DNA of 34,655 nt from Nitriliruptoraceae bacterium (GCA_007130695.1 SLRZ01000196.1:1-34655); one strand, 5' to 3'. Numbered from the stretch's first letter, positions 1 through 8,752 are shown. Notes: generated from the letters alone by a model not told the origin. Numbers and translations: made by a program.

Positions 1-2001
1 GACCAGCGCCAGCAACAGCATCACGGCGCCGAGCGCCACGAGGATGGAGACCAGCTGCGCGTTCTCGATCTCCTCGCTGACACTGGCCTGGACGAGCTCG
101 TCGGACGTGGCCACCACCGACACACCGGTCTCCCGCAGTGGCCCGAATGCGTCCCGGAGGTCGTCGCGCAGGCGGAGTGCCTCGCCCTGGCTGACGCTGG
201 TTCGCAGTTCGGCCCGACCGATCCAACCGTCCCCGGTGTCCGCCAGGACCTCCTCGGCGCTGGGGACCTCGTCGAGGAGTCGTTGGTAGATGCCGTCGAC
301 GTCCGCGTCGTCCTCGACGGTGAGATCCTCGCGCAGGCCGTCGGCGCCGAGCTCGGAGCGCAGCTCGTCACCCTGGCGTGGCACCTGGCGGAGGACGGAG
401 ACGAGGGTCGTGCCGTCGGCCTCACCGTCGATCGTCTCGACGCCGTCGACGTCGGCGACCCGGTCCAGTGAGGCCACCAGCGCGTCGTGCGAGGCGGGTG
501 CGGCGAGGTCGCCGGTCAGCAGGACCTCGGTGGTCTGACCGAAACCTCCCCCGAACTCCTCCTCGAGGGTCTGGAAGGTCGCCAGCTGTGGGTCGTCCCG
601 AGGCACGAAATCGGTCAGTTCGAAGCGGCTGTCGAGCTGGGTGAAGCCGTACATGCCGACGCCGGTGAGTGCGACGGCCACGGCCAGCGTCGCGACCGGC
701 GCACGCTCCGCCAGCCACACGGTCCGTTCCATGGCCCGCGGGAGCGCCGAGTGGCCCGATGCCTCCAACGTCGACGCCGGCAGCAGGCCGCGTCGTTGCG
801 CCCGCCGGTCGAGCAGGACCCGAACGGCGGGCAGGAACGTCATCGTGAGCACGAAGGCCGCCATGATGCCGCTGGCGGCGAGCACCCCGAGGGTGGCGAG
901 GAAGTCGACCGGGCTGAACAGGTTGGTGAGGAACCCGATCGCCGTCGCGACGGCGTCGAGGAGCAGCGCCACGCCCACCGTGGCGAACGTCCGTCGGTAG
1001 CCGCGCCCCGGGTCCCGCGACGCGCCGGTCTCTGTGCGGTATCGCGCCGTGAGGTGCACGGCGAAGTCGACACCGAGCGCCGCGATCAGGATCGGCACGA
1101 TCTGGGTCTGCGAGTCGAAGTAGCCGATCAGCCCGGCGTAGTCGGGGCCGAGCAGGACCCCGGTGCCCTGCATCCACACGATCGCGAACAGGATCGTCAG
1201 TAGCGTCAGGCCCACGTCCGCGGCGGTGCGCCGCAGGACCCGCAGCCGCTGCCCCGGGGGCGGGCGGGTCCAGAACATCAGGCCGAGCACGAAGGCGATG
1301 ATGAGGAACGCCGTGCCGAACAGTCGGCCGACCTCGGCGCCGATGTCGTCGTTCTCCAGCAGCAGTTCCAACGACAGCGCCGAGACCTGCAGACCCTCCG
1401 GCGTCGGGACCTGCCCGACCAGTGCCGCGAGGTCGCGCTGCTGTTCGAGCAGTTCCTCCTCGGAGAGTCCCTCGGCGTCCTGGAAGACCAACAGCAGCCC
1501 GGCGGTCGGCGGGTCGCCGTCGGCGAGGAGGGGCGCGATCTGTGCGGTGACCTCGTCGGGCAGGTCCTGCTCCGCGTCCCGCTGCAGGTCGCGCACGTCC
1601 GCGTCACCGAGGTCGGCGACCTCGAGGTCGCGTTCGGTGACGAGGGTCTCGGCAGGGGTCAGGAAGCCGAGCAACGGTGGCTGGTCGTCCCGCTCGAGCA
1701 GCGTGTCGGCCATCGGGCCGTCCTCGATGCGTGCCCGGATCTCACGGGTCACCGCCAGCGCGTCGCTCGAACGCACCTCGGACCCGTCGGTGGTCTCGAA
1801 GAGCACCTGGGAGACGGCACGTGGGTCGCCGAAGCTCTCGCTGAGCAGCTCCTGGGCCTCGGAGAGACGGTTGTCGACCGCCACGCCGTCCTCGACCACG
1901 GACTGGCTCGCGAACCCACCGAAGACGACGGTCAACAGCAGCGTGGCCACGAGCACGACCACCGGGCGCCGCGGGACGAGGTCCGCCAGCCACGATCCCA
2001 C
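1..2001 (-). CDS. MMPL/RND-family membrane transporter, C-terminus cut by window edge
   Basis: The reading frame is open from a GTG at 2001 to the window edge, giving 667 residues without a stop. The ORF track shows only shadows here. The GTG is preceded by AGGGG five bases upstream. TM1 is at about residues 13-32, followed by a large extracytoplasmic loop to about 225. A bundle of membrane helices follows, containing the GVDFAVHL motif (310-317) typical of MMPL/SSD transporters, where the Asp is part of the proton relay. A second half starts near the segment WLAERAPVATLAVAVALTG with another loop, and the last visible residues enter the next helix. Family members export lipids, hydrophobic compounds or peptides across the cytoplasmic membrane using the proton gradient. 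The substrate here cannot be told. It is divergent from the alpha/beta hydrolase gene at 2290, an arrangement compatible with joint control, but no shared operator is proven. Confidence 0.9.
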   Translation of the reverse strand, partial: MGSWLADLVPRRPVVVLVATLLLTVVFGGFASQSVVEDGVAVDNRLSEAQELLSESFGDPRAVSQVLFETTDGSEVRSSDALAVTREIRARIEDGPMADTLLERDDQPPLLGFLTPAETLVTERDLEVADLGDADVRDLQRDAEQDLPDEVTAQIAPLLADGDPPTAGLLLVFQDAEGLSEEELLEQQRDLAALVGQVPTPEGLQVSALSLELLLENDDIGAEVGRLFGTAFLIIAFVLGLMFWTRPPPGQRLRVLRRTAADVGLTLLTILFAIVWMQGTGVLLGPDYAGLIGYFDSQTQIVPILIAALGVDFAVHLTARYRTETGASRDPGRGYRRTFATVGVALLLDAVATAIGFLTNLFSPVDFLATLGVLAASGIMAAFVLTMTFLPAVRVLLDRRAQRRGLLPASTLEASGHSALPRAMERTVWLAERAPVATLAVAVALTGVGMYGFTQLDSRFELTDFVPRDDPQLATFQTLEEEFGGGFGQTTEVLLTGDLAAPASHDALVASLDRVADVDGVETIDGEADGTTLVSVLRQVPRQGDELRSELGADGLREDLTVEDDADVDGIYQRLLDEVPSAEEVLADTGDGWIGRAELRTSVSQGEALRLRDDLRDAFGPLRETGVSVVATSDELVQASVSEEIENAQLVSILVALGAVMLLLALV

Positions 2002-2170
2002 CGATGCCCCTTGTCCCTGGTCCGTGCCACCGGCAGCTGGCCGGGTGCGGCCCCGGCCTCCGGCGCCGTCGGGAGCCTACGATGGTTGTTCGGGACGGCC
2101 CGGCACCGGGATGGCCCGACGGCCACGACTGCCCGGGCGCTTTCACCCCTACCGGCCCGGACGACGTTCC

Positions 2171-2186
2171 GCCCGTGAAAACGGGC
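2171..2186. promoter_or_regulatory. Perfect 6-bp inverted repeat with GAAA loop in divergent spacer
   Basis: GCCCGT-GAAA-ACGGGC lies between the divergent MMPL and hydrolase genes. Read as + strand RNA it is a 6-bp stem closed by a GNRA tetraloop, about 104 nt upstream of the hydrolase start. It could be an operator or a leader hairpin. It is not next to a gene end, so a terminator role is unlikely. The rest of this 288-bp spacer shows no convincing promoter or small gene. Confidence 0.3.
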
Positions 2187-2289
2187 ACCTCGGGCCGTTC
2201 GCGCCGGGCAGCAATTCGGTGACCGTGCCAGCCAGTCCGGGGTTCCCCGGCCGCCGGGCAGCCCCCGCAACCGTTTTCGAGGTCGTGAC

Positions 2290-3213
2290 GTGCACCTGGA
2301 CTCAGTGACGCTCCACGGACGCGAACTGGTGTACCGCACCCAGGGGGAGGGGCCGTGCCTCCTGCTGGTCCACGGCATCTCCCAGGACTCGACCACCTGG
2401 TCGTCGCTGGCGCCGTTGCTGGACGGCTACCGCGTGCTGGCGCCCGACCTGCCGGGCCACGGCGGCTCGGCCAACCCGCCGGGCGACCACTCCATGGGTT
2501 CGTACGCCTCGGCCCTGCGCGACCTCCTGCTCGCGCTGGAGATCGACAGTGGCACGGTGGTGGGCCATTCGCTGGGGGGAGGGGTGGCCCTGCAGTTCGC
2601 CTACCAGTTCCCCGCCTACCTCGACCGGCTGGTGCTGGTCGACAGTGGTGGCCTCGGCAGCGACGTCAGTGCCTTGTTGCGGGCCGCCGCCCTCCCGGGC
2701 GCCGATCTGGTCATCCGTGGGATCTCACACGATCGCGTCACCCGTGGGGCGGCGGGGCTCGGCCGGGTCCTCGCCCGGCTGGGTGTCCGGGTGGGAACCG
2801 ACATCCAGGAGGCCCAACGCGGTATCGCCGGGCTGGCGGACCCGGACGTCCGACGGGCCTTCCTCGGCACGGTGCGCACGAACATCGGGCCACGTGGCCA
2901 GCGCGTCTCCGCGAACGACCGTCTCTACCTCGCCACGCACGTGCCCACCCTGATCCTGTGGGGCGAGCGCGATCGCATCATCCCAAGGTCCCACGGCCTC
3001 GAAGCGCACGCCTCGGTGCCCGACAGTGAATTCGAGGTGGTCCCCGGCGCCGGGCACTTCCCGCACGTCGAGGCGCCCGGACGGGTGGGCGCCTCGCTGC
3101 AGCGCTTCCTCGCCGCCACACGACCGGCAGGCCTCACCAAGGAGGACCTCAGCGCACTGCTCCGCAATGATGGGCCCGTCGACGAAAACGCCGGGGCGCC
3201 CGGACCGGGCTGA
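2290..3213 (+). CDS. Alpha/beta-fold hydrolase
   Basis: 307 residues starting at a GTG seven bases after GAGG. The fold is recognisable throughout: an oxyanion-hole HG at 29-30, LAPDLPGHGGS in the usual strand-loop position, nucleophile elbow GHSLGG with Ser94, Asp228 in LILWGERDR and His256 in GAGHFPH. The triad is therefore complete and the enzyme should be active as an esterase, lipase or C-C hydrolase in the cytoplasm. No signal peptide is visible. A helical cap lies at about residues 125-210. The substrate is not deducible; haloalkane dehalogenases, MhpC-type hydrolases and lipases share this pattern, and the Ser nucleophile argues against a dehalogenase. The gene runs tail-to-tail with the LVIVD-repeat gene. 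Confidence 0.92.
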   Translation: MHLDSVTLHGRELVYRTQGEGPCLLLVHGISQDSTTWSSLAPLLDGYRVLAPDLPGHGGSANPPGDHSMGSYASALRDLLLALEIDSGTVVGHSLGGGVALQFAYQFPAYLDRLVLVDSGGLGSDVSALLRAAALPGADLVIRGISHDRVTRGAAGLGRVLARLGVRVGTDIQEAQRGIAGLADPDVRRAFLGTVRTNIGPRGQRVSANDRLYLATHVPTLILWGERDRIIPRSHGLEAHASVPDSEFEVVPGAGHFPHVEAPGRVGASLQRFLAATRPAGLTKEDLSALLRNDGPVDENAGAPGPG

Positions 3214-3227
3214 GTGGGAACGCCCAC
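3214..3227. terminator. Weak hairpin between convergent genes
   Basis: GTGGG-AACG-CCCAC begins immediately after the TGA of the hydrolase gene, in the 43-bp gap before the stop of the convergent LVIVD-repeat gene. The stem is only 5 bp with no U-run, so termination is a guess from position. Confidence 0.25.
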
Positions 3228-3256
3228 CAGCCGGTGTCCGGGCCCCGTCGGTCGCT

Positions 3257-4801
3257 TCAGTTGGGCACCGCGAACATCTGCTTCCAGCCGTCGCTGCCGC
3301 CGTCCTCGGGGATCGCCGTGCCCGTGATCGGTGCGAGGCTCAACGCGACCGAGGGAGTCACCCAGCGGCCCCCGTCCTCCTGCGCGTCCGCGTCGGCGAG
3401 GTAGCGGAAGACGTCGAGGCTGCGGTCGATGTCGCCGCCGTAGATGTAGAACGAGCCGTCCTCCTCGACCTCGGGCACCTTCGCGGACCACAGGTTGGAG
3501 TCGGGGAAACGGAAGTGGCCGACCTCCTGGATACCGGGGGTGAGGCTTCCGCCGAGGAACGGTGAGAGACCGAGCGAGAGCCCCGCTGGGCCGAGATCCG
3601 CCAGGCCCGAGAAGTCCAGGACGCGCACGCCGGCGTTGTACCAGGCGATCGAGATGAGCTGTTCGTCCTCCTGGATGTCCAGGACGTGGGCGGTGCAGGT
3701 CTCGAGGCCGCCACTGGAGCGGACCTCGGGGATGAAGAACGCGCCGACCTTGACCGGGGCCTGCTCCAGTTCGCCCGTGATGTCATAGACGTGCACACCC
3801 CCGCCTGGGCAGGTGCCGGTGCCGATGGCGCCGGCGAGTTCGTCGCCGATGAACATGAAGTCGCGCTCGCCGTAGGGCGTGTCGACCGTCACCGCGTGGG
3901 CGTCGTGGTGGATGTTGATCGCCGGATCGAAGATCCGCGACACGATCTCGTTGTCCGTCGGGTCGGAGGTGTCGATCACGAACGAGTGGGTCAGTGCCGC
4001 GGAGTACAGGCGCGTGCCGTCCTCGTTGAAGGTCAGGTCGTGGGAGTCGAGGCCGGTGATCAGCTCGATCTCGTCCACGATCTCCGGATCGCCCGGGTCC
4101 GTGATGTCGTAGACCTCGATGCTGCCCGGCCGGGTCGTGACCACGACGGCAGCCGAGTTGTAGACGTAGTCACCACTGGGGTGGACGGTCACCTGGTGGG
4201 TGCCCTTGCGCATCGGCAGGAAGCTCACGGACTCGGGTGCAGAGGGATCGGTGACGTCGATGAGGAACGTCCCGCGCTCGTCGGGATCGGTGACGCCGTT
4301 GTCGACGTGGCAGTCCGAGTCCTCGGGCTGGTTCTGGCTCACGGCGTCCAGCGAGTAGGCGGCCAGCACCCGATCGCCCTGCTCGAAGACGTACACGTCG
4401 GACTGGGAGATGCGGCAGTCGTAGCGGGCGACCAGTTCGGGGTCCTCCCGGTCGGTGATGTCGACGACCTGCAGCCCGTTGAGCGCGGTGCCGACGAACG
4501 CGAACTCGCGTTCCTCGCCGCCCCTTGCGCCCGGGGGGAGCACCTTGCCCTGGGCGTTGACCCGGTAGGCGTGGAAGTCGAGGTCGGTGGCGCGGAAGCT
4601 GCCACCCTCGACCTCGACCGGAAACTCGAGGTTGGTGATGAACTCCATGTTGTCGCTGCCCTCACCGTCCTCGGCGGGGGCGATTGGCGCCCCGGTCGCG
4701 GTGGTCTTCACACTGCCCTCGTGGGCCAGAGCCGTGGCGGGGACCAGCAGCGGGACGGCAAGGGCGAGGGCACTGACGGCAGCACGTAGACGGAGCGTCA
4801 T
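3257..4801 (-). CDS. Secreted LVIVD-repeat (beta-propeller-like) protein
   Basis: 514 residues from the ATG at 4801, chosen over the track's start at 5005 because AGAGGT sits seven bases upstream and the protein then opens with a signal peptide (MTLRLRAAVSALALAV, cleavage likely after ATALA at residue 26). The mature part contains at least five to six LVIVD-type units: GLQVVDITDREDPELV, GTFLIDVTDPSAPESV, SIEVYDITDPGDPEIV, HSFVIDTSDPTDNEIV, GVHVYDITG and GVRVLDFSG. Such repeats (PF08309 family) are thought to form a propeller in exported proteins of unknown function. Several His and Asp residues (HHDAHAV, GLDSHDLTF) sit in loops and could bind metal. No membrane anchor or sorting signal is visible, so it is probably released to the cell surface or medium. 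It is divergent from the RNA helicase gene. Confidence 0.85.
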   Translation of the reverse strand: MTLRLRAAVSALALAVPLLVPATALAHEGSVKTTATGAPIAPAEDGEGSDNMEFITNLEFPVEVEGGSFRATDLDFHAYRVNAQGKVLPPGARGGEEREFAFVGTALNGLQVVDITDREDPELVARYDCRISQSDVYVFEQGDRVLAAYSLDAVSQNQPEDSDCHVDNGVTDPDERGTFLIDVTDPSAPESVSFLPMRKGTHQVTVHPSGDYVYNSAAVVVTTRPGSIEVYDITDPGDPEIVDEIELITGLDSHDLTFNEDGTRLYSAALTHSFVIDTSDPTDNEIVSRIFDPAINIHHDAHAVTVDTPYGERDFMFIGDELAGAIGTGTCPGGGVHVYDITGELEQAPVKVGAFFIPEVRSSGGLETCTAHVLDIQEDEQLISIAWYNAGVRVLDFSGLADLGPAGLSLGLSPFLGGSLTPGIQEVGHFRFPDSNLWSAKVPEVEEDGSFYIYGGDIDRSLDVFRYLADADAQEDGGRWVTPSVALSLAPITGTAIPEDGGSDGWKQMFAVPN

Positions 4802-5003
4802 GGTGGGACCTCTGTCGCGGTGGTGGTCACGGAGAGCCGCCAGGGATGCCGACGGCGTCATGCCTCTGGCTTCGCCGTCCGGGCACGCGATTCCTGCGCC
4901 CGGAGGCGACCCGCGCTGCCCGTGCCCGTCCCACGCACGGCGCGGGCCCCGCGAAATCGGGACCGCACGGTGAGACCGGCATACTGCACCCCACGAGGAG
5001 TGC

Positions 5004-6704
5004 ATGATGAGTGGACACGATGAGGGCCCCGACGAGGGCTTCCGGTTCGACGACCTTCCGCTGCGCGACGAGGTGCTGAGCGCGCTCGTGCAGCTGGGCT
5101 ACGAGGAGCCCACGCCGATCCAGCGTGAGGCCATCCCGCCGTTGCTGGAGGGGCGCGACCTCCAGGGGCAGGCGGCGACCGGGACCGGGAAGACCGCGGC
5201 GTTCGCGCTGCCGCTCCTCGAACGCCTCGGTGAGGGCGAGCGGGGCCCCCGGCCGGTCGCGCTGGTGCTCGTGCCAACCCGTGAACTGGCGATGCAGGTC
5301 TCCCAGGCGATCCACACCTACGGCCGCGGCCTGGGTGCCCGGGTGCTGCCGGTGTACGGCGGCCAGCCGATCTGGCGCCAACTGAAGGAGCTGCAGCGGG
5401 GGGTCGACGTGGTCGTCGCGACGCCGGGTCGTGCCGTGGACCACATCGGACGGGGGACCCTGGTTCTCGACGCCCTCCAGGTCGTCGTCCTCGACGAGGC
5501 CGACGAGATGCTCGACATGGGCTTCTCCGAGGACCTCGAGACCATCCTCAGTGCGACGCCCGACCACCATCAGACCCTGCTGTTCTCCGCCACGATGCCC
5601 GCCCGGATCGACGGGCTCGCGCGGCGCTACCTACACGATCCGGTGCGGGTCACGATCGGACGCGAGGACGCCGGGGCGCGGCACACCCCCGCGGTCCGCC
5701 AGAGCGCCTACGTCGCGTCGCGCAAGCACAAGCCGGCCGCGCTCGGCCGGGTCCTCGACGTCGAGGCGCCGACGGCCGCGATCGTGTTCTGCGGGACGCG
5801 CAACGAGGTCGACGAGCTCACCGAGATCATGAACGGCCGCGGCTATCGGGCCGAAGCGCTGCACGGCGGGATGAGCCAGGAGCAGCGGGACCGGGTCATG
5901 GACCGCCTGCGGGCCGAGACGGCGGACCTGCTGGTCGCCACGGACGTCGCCGCGCGGGGCCTCGACATCGACCACCTCACGCACGTGATCAACTACGACG
6001 TCCCCTCCGCGCCGGAGTCCTACGTCCACCGGATCGGTCGCGTGGGACGGGCGGGCCGTGAGGGTGTGGCCATCACGCTCGTCGAACCGCGCCAGCAGCG
6101 CCTGGTGAAGGCGATCGAGCGTCACACCGGCCAGCGCCTGGAGGTCGAGTCGATCCCGACGGTCGCCGACCTGCGTGCCCGGCGCCTCGAGCTCACGCGC
6201 GAGGCTCTACGCGACCGCCTCCTTGCCGAGGACGACCTCGACCGGTTCCGCGGGGTCCTCGAGTCGTTGGGGGACGAGTTCGACCAGTTCGAGCTCTCCC
6301 TCGCGGCCGTCGCCCTGGCCTACGAGACCGTGCGGGGCGGCGAGGACGACGAGACCGAGCTGCCGGAGATCCGCCTCGACGACGCCAAGGCGGGTGGCGG
6401 CGCCGGCGGCAAGGGCGGCGGGAAGCGCGCCGGCGGCGGCCGGCCGGGGCCGGCCACCGACATGGCCAGGATCTACATCGGCGCCGGCCGCAGCCAGGGC
6501 ATCCGGCCCAAGGACCTCGTCGGCGCGATCGCCAACGAGTCGGGGCTGTCCGGCCGCGACGTCGGCAACATCGAGATCACCCCGAACTTCTCCCTGGTCG
6601 AGGTGCCGGCGGGGGCGGCCGACGAGGTGATCCGTACGCTGCGCACGACGACGATCAAGGGACGTCGGGCGACCGTGCGCCCGGACCGGGACGCCAAGCG
6701 CTGA
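5004..6704 (+). CDS. deaD: DEAD-box ATP-dependent RNA helicase, DeaD/CsdA type
   Basis: 566 residues with the whole DEAD-box set: Q-motif Gln40, Walker A ATGTGKT (58-64), PTREL (91-95), TPGR (140-143), DEAD (164-167), SAT (195-197), and in the second RecA domain HGGMSQ, VATDVAARGLDI and HRIGRVGRAGR. A helical stretch, then a flexible Gly/Lys linker (about 455-478), leads to a C-terminal DbpA-type RNA-binding domain (about 485-560, IYIGAGRSQGIRPKDLVGAI). DeaD proteins unwind RNA in ribosome assembly, mRNA decay and cold adaptation. Two adjacent ATGs exist at 5004 and 5007; GAGGAG at 4995-5000 is spaced better for 5007, so the protein may start MSGHDEG. CATACT at 4980-4985 is a possible -10 element but has no good -35 partner. 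Confidence 0.95.
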   Translation: MMSGHDEGPDEGFRFDDLPLRDEVLSALVQLGYEEPTPIQREAIPPLLEGRDLQGQAATGTGKTAAFALPLLERLGEGERGPRPVALVLVPTRELAMQVSQAIHTYGRGLGARVLPVYGGQPIWRQLKELQRGVDVVVATPGRAVDHIGRGTLVLDALQVVVLDEADEMLDMGFSEDLETILSATPDHHQTLLFSATMPARIDGLARRYLHDPVRVTIGREDAGARHTPAVRQSAYVASRKHKPAALGRVLDVEAPTAAIVFCGTRNEVDELTEIMNGRGYRAEALHGGMSQEQRDRVMDRLRAETADLLVATDVAARGLDIDHLTHVINYDVPSAPESYVHRIGRVGRAGREGVAITLVEPRQQRLVKAIERHTGQRLEVESIPTVADLRARRLELTREALRDRLLAEDDLDRFRGVLESLGDEFDQFELSLAAVALAYETVRGGEDDETELPEIRLDDAKAGGGAGGKGGGKRAGGGRPGPATDMARIYIGAGRSQGIRPKDLVGAIANESGLSGRDVGNIEITPNFSLVEVPAGAADEVIRTLRTTTIKGRRATVRPDRDAKR

Positions 6705-6759
6705 CCCGGTCCGCTCACCGTCGTCGAACGGCACCGGTCACCCGCCGGAGCCCCGTCGG

Positions 6760-6993
6760 TCAGACCGAGTCGGTCAGTTCGGCGCCGCCACCCTGCCGGG
6801 CACAGTGGGCGCAGCAGTAGAAGCGTCCCTCGACCTCCGTGCCGTGGCCCACCACCTTCACGCCGCAGTGCGCACAGTTCGGGGCGAGCAGGTGGATCGC
6901 GCACTCGAACGAATCGAAGACGTGGGCGTCACCGCCGGCCCGTACCTCGAAGGCCTTGTCGTAGTCGTTGCCGCACACCGTGCACGTGGCCAT
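6760..6993 (-). CDS. Small Cys-rich zinc-binding protein (metallothionein-like/treble-clef)
   Basis: 77 residues from the ATG at 6993, fixed by a near-perfect AAGGAG six bases upstream; the longer track ORF to 7245 is not needed. Metal ligands are abundant: C4-x2-C7, C31-x2-H34, C40-x2-C43, H50, then C60, C61 and C64. This suggests two zinc sites. The C-terminal half (CAHCGVKVVGHG and FYCCAHCAR) resembles short bacterial metallothionein/SmtA-like sequences, and the N-terminal MATCTVCGNDYDK is a knuckle seen in actinobacterial hypothetical proteins. Function is unknown; metal storage or a zinc-dependent nucleic-acid or protein contact are both possible. It lies downstream of, and on the same strand as, the helix-turn-helix gene, with a 113-bp gap that probably holds its own promoter. 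Confidence 0.8.
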   Translation of the reverse strand: MATCTVCGNDYDKAFEVRAGGDAHVFDSFECAIHLLAPNCAHCGVKVVGHGTEVEGRFYCCAHCARQGGGAELTDSV

Positions 6994-7106
6994 GCTCTGC
7001 TCCTTCGCCGCGGATCCGTCAGGTCGAACGGGATCACCACTCCGGGTTACCGGCGGCCGACGGGTAGCGCAACCGGCCCCGACCCGTCGTGTGGCCGTGG
7101 TCGACG

Positions 7107-7652
7107 TCACCCGCGGCCGCTGGGCCGGCGGTTGCCCGTCACCGGCATGCGGCGCACGGCCTCGCGCCGTGCCCCGTAGACGTCCGTGCGCCAGCCACAC
7201 CCGGGACGCTGCTGGAGCCAGTGCGTGATCACCGGCCGCGACCACAGGGGGGTGCGGGCCCGGACCACCTGCGGCTCGGGGAGGTAGCCGCGGTAGCGGT
7301 AGCTGTCGATGGTGGCCTTGGTGACCCCGGCCGCCTCGGCGATGTCGGCGACGGTCAGCATCAGCTCCGCATTGAGTTCCGGCGCCAGCATGGCGACGAC
7401 CATGTCCTGTTCACCGTCGACCTCGACCACCGCGACCTGCTGGGTCGCAGGACCGTCGGAGCCGGATGCCGCCCCACGGGCCACCTCGGCCCCCGCACCA
7501 CCGTCGACCGGGAGCTCGGCGAGGCCGAGTCGGCGGGCCAGGGAGAGGGTGAGGTCCTGGGCACCGGGCACGGGCGCCCCCCAGGGGTAGCGCCACACGC
7601 CGTGCTCGTCGCGGGTGTAGGTCTCGTTGCAGCAGCGGAATGGTGCGGTCAC
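7107..7652 (-). CDS. Helix-turn-helix (MerR/excisionase-like) DNA-binding protein
   Basis: 181 residues from a GTG at 7652 with GAGG seven bases upstream. The track's ATG at 7763 lacks a ribosome site and would add 37 residues of low-complexity sequence, so the shorter form is preferred. The winged-helix part is at about 98-150: LTVADIAEAAGVTKATIDSYRYRGYLPEP followed by a wing and WSRPVITHWLQQRPG. This is the layout of MerR/AlpA-type domains that read a helix-turn-helix followed by a wing. The N-terminal 45 residues form a separate conserved-looking unit, with RCCNETYTRDEHGVWRYPWG, whose role I do not recognise. A Gly/Ala linker (50-70) separates the two. It has no effector or dimerisation coiled coil like classical MerR proteins. 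It is probably a transcription factor; the target is unknown. Confidence 0.7.
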   Translation of the reverse strand: MTAPFRCCNETYTRDEHGVWRYPWGAPVPGAQDLTLSLARRLGLAELPVDGGAGAEVARGAASGSDGPATQQVAVVEVDGEQDMVVAMLAPELNAELMLTVADIAEAAGVTKATIDSYRYRGYLPEPQVVRARTPLWSRPVITHWLQQRPGCGWRTDVYGARREAVRRMPVTGNRRPSGRG

Positions 7653-7753
7653 GGTGCGTCCTCGGCTCGGCACGTCGTCCACGTGGTCGATGCCGAGGTC
7701 CGGGGCATCGTGCGGCGTTGACGACCGACCGTACGCGGTGACGGCCACGCCCT

Positions 7754-7773
7754 CCCCGGCCATCCGTCCGGGG
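7754..7773 (-). terminator. GC hairpin 10 nt after DUF983 gene
   Basis: CCCCGG-N8-CCGGGG is a perfect 6-bp inverted repeat just downstream of the stop codon of the DUF983 gene (minus strand) and upstream of the helix-turn-helix gene. There is no U-run, as is usual in very GC-rich actinobacteria. Its position suggests a terminator separating the two genes. Confidence 0.35.
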
Positions 7774-7782
7774 CGGGGGTGG

Positions 7783-8157
7783 TCAGCGCGGTCGCTCGGT
7801 CTCGTGGCGGTTGCCGGGGACGAAGGCGTGGTGCAGCCCCATCCAGGCGGTCATGCACCAGGGGTAGAGGACGACGGGGACGAGGCCGTTCAGGAGCACG
7901 GTGGCGATCAGCAGGGCGGTCCAGGGCACGTCGGGCCAGGTGAGCAGGACCCCTCCGAGGAAGACGAGCGCGAACAGTGCGATGACGACCCCGATGGCCA
8001 CGATCATCGCACCCAGCCAGTAGCCGTCCTCACGCTCGAAGCGCAGGCCGCAGGTGGGGCAGTGTTCGTGCAGGGTGAAGTAGCTCGCGAACAGGCCTCG
8101 TCCGCCGCAGGCCGGACACCGTCGGGCGAGCCCGCGACCGAGGGCTTGGAGATCCAC
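7783..8157 (-). CDS. DUF983 family zinc-ribbon membrane protein
   Basis: 124 residues from a GTG at 8157 preceded by AAGGA seven bases upstream; the longer ATG form at 8259 has no such site. The DUF983 signature is clear: RCPACGGRGLFASYF (C14-x2-C17), then HCPTCGLRFEREDGYW (C33-x2-C36), followed by two hydrophobic segments at about 48-70 and 75-100, and a conserved tail with AWMGLHHAF. The four Cys residues should form a cytoplasmic zinc ribbon in front of the membrane helices. The family is widespread in proteobacteria and actinobacteria, sometimes near cytochrome oxidase genes, but its function is not established. No oxidase genes are nearby here. Confidence 0.85.
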   Translation of the reverse strand: MDLQALGRGLARRCPACGGRGLFASYFTLHEHCPTCGLRFEREDGYWLGAMIVAIGVVIALFALVFLGGVLLTWPDVPWTALLIATVLLNGLVPVVLYPWCMTAWMGLHHAFVPGNRHETERPR

Positions 8158-8386
8158 CGCAGGTTCCTTGTCGAGGTCGGCCCGGGCAGTGCGCGAGGGT
8201 AGGTGTCCCCGACGACGGTGGCCCGGCGCGAGCGAGACGGCGGAGGCGCGCCCACCCACGTTCGGACGGGGCGCGCGGCAACGGCCGGGGCAGTCCGGTC
8301 AGCCTCTCTGCTGCGTCGCCCGGGACGCAGGCTCGAAGCTGCAGCTCGTCAGCCACAACCCGATCGTGTAGCCCGAAGGCATCCCG

Positions 8387-8752
8387 GTGCGCACCCTTCT
8401 CGCCCTCCTCGCCGCCATCGTCGCCGTCGGTGCGATCAGCGCCGGCCCGCTCGCAGAGGCCTCCGCGGGTCTCGACGTGCCGGTCGACGACGTCGCCGGT
8501 CAGGAAGTCGCCAAGCTCCTGCTGATCGAGACGCTCGAGGAGGACGAGGCCCGCTGGGAGCCCGACCGGCTCGGCGCCTTCGTCGACGATCTCGGCGTCG
8601 ACCGCGCCGAGGGTCTCGACGTCGAGGTCGTCGAGACCGCGGCGGGGACCGGTCTGGCCGTCACCGTCGAGGCGCTGGGGGAGACCCAGCAGGCCTGTGT
8701 CGTCGCCGACGAGGACGACCTGCCGGTCACCGCCGACGGGGAGTGCCGCTGA
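8387..8752 (+). CDS. Small secreted acidic protein, unknown function
   Basis: 121 residues from a GTG at 8387 with GAAGG seven bases upstream. The N-terminus MRTLLALLAAIVAVGAISAG is a signal peptide with likely cleavage after AEASA (about residue 27). The mature protein is about 94 residues, very rich in Asp, Glu and Val. Two Cys near the end (QQACVV and GECR) could form a disulfide. I do not recognise a family. The pattern of alternating hydrophobic and acidic residues (VEVVETAAGTGLAVTVEAL) suggests a small beta-rich domain. It is divergent from DUF983 and convergent with the aminotransferase gene, so it is probably a single-gene unit. Confidence 0.7.
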   Translation: MRTLLALLAAIVAVGAISAGPLAEASAGLDVPVDDVAGQEVAKLLLIETLEEDEARWEPDRLGAFVDDLGVDRAEGLDVEVVETAAGTGLAVTVEALGETQQACVVADEDDLPVTADGECR

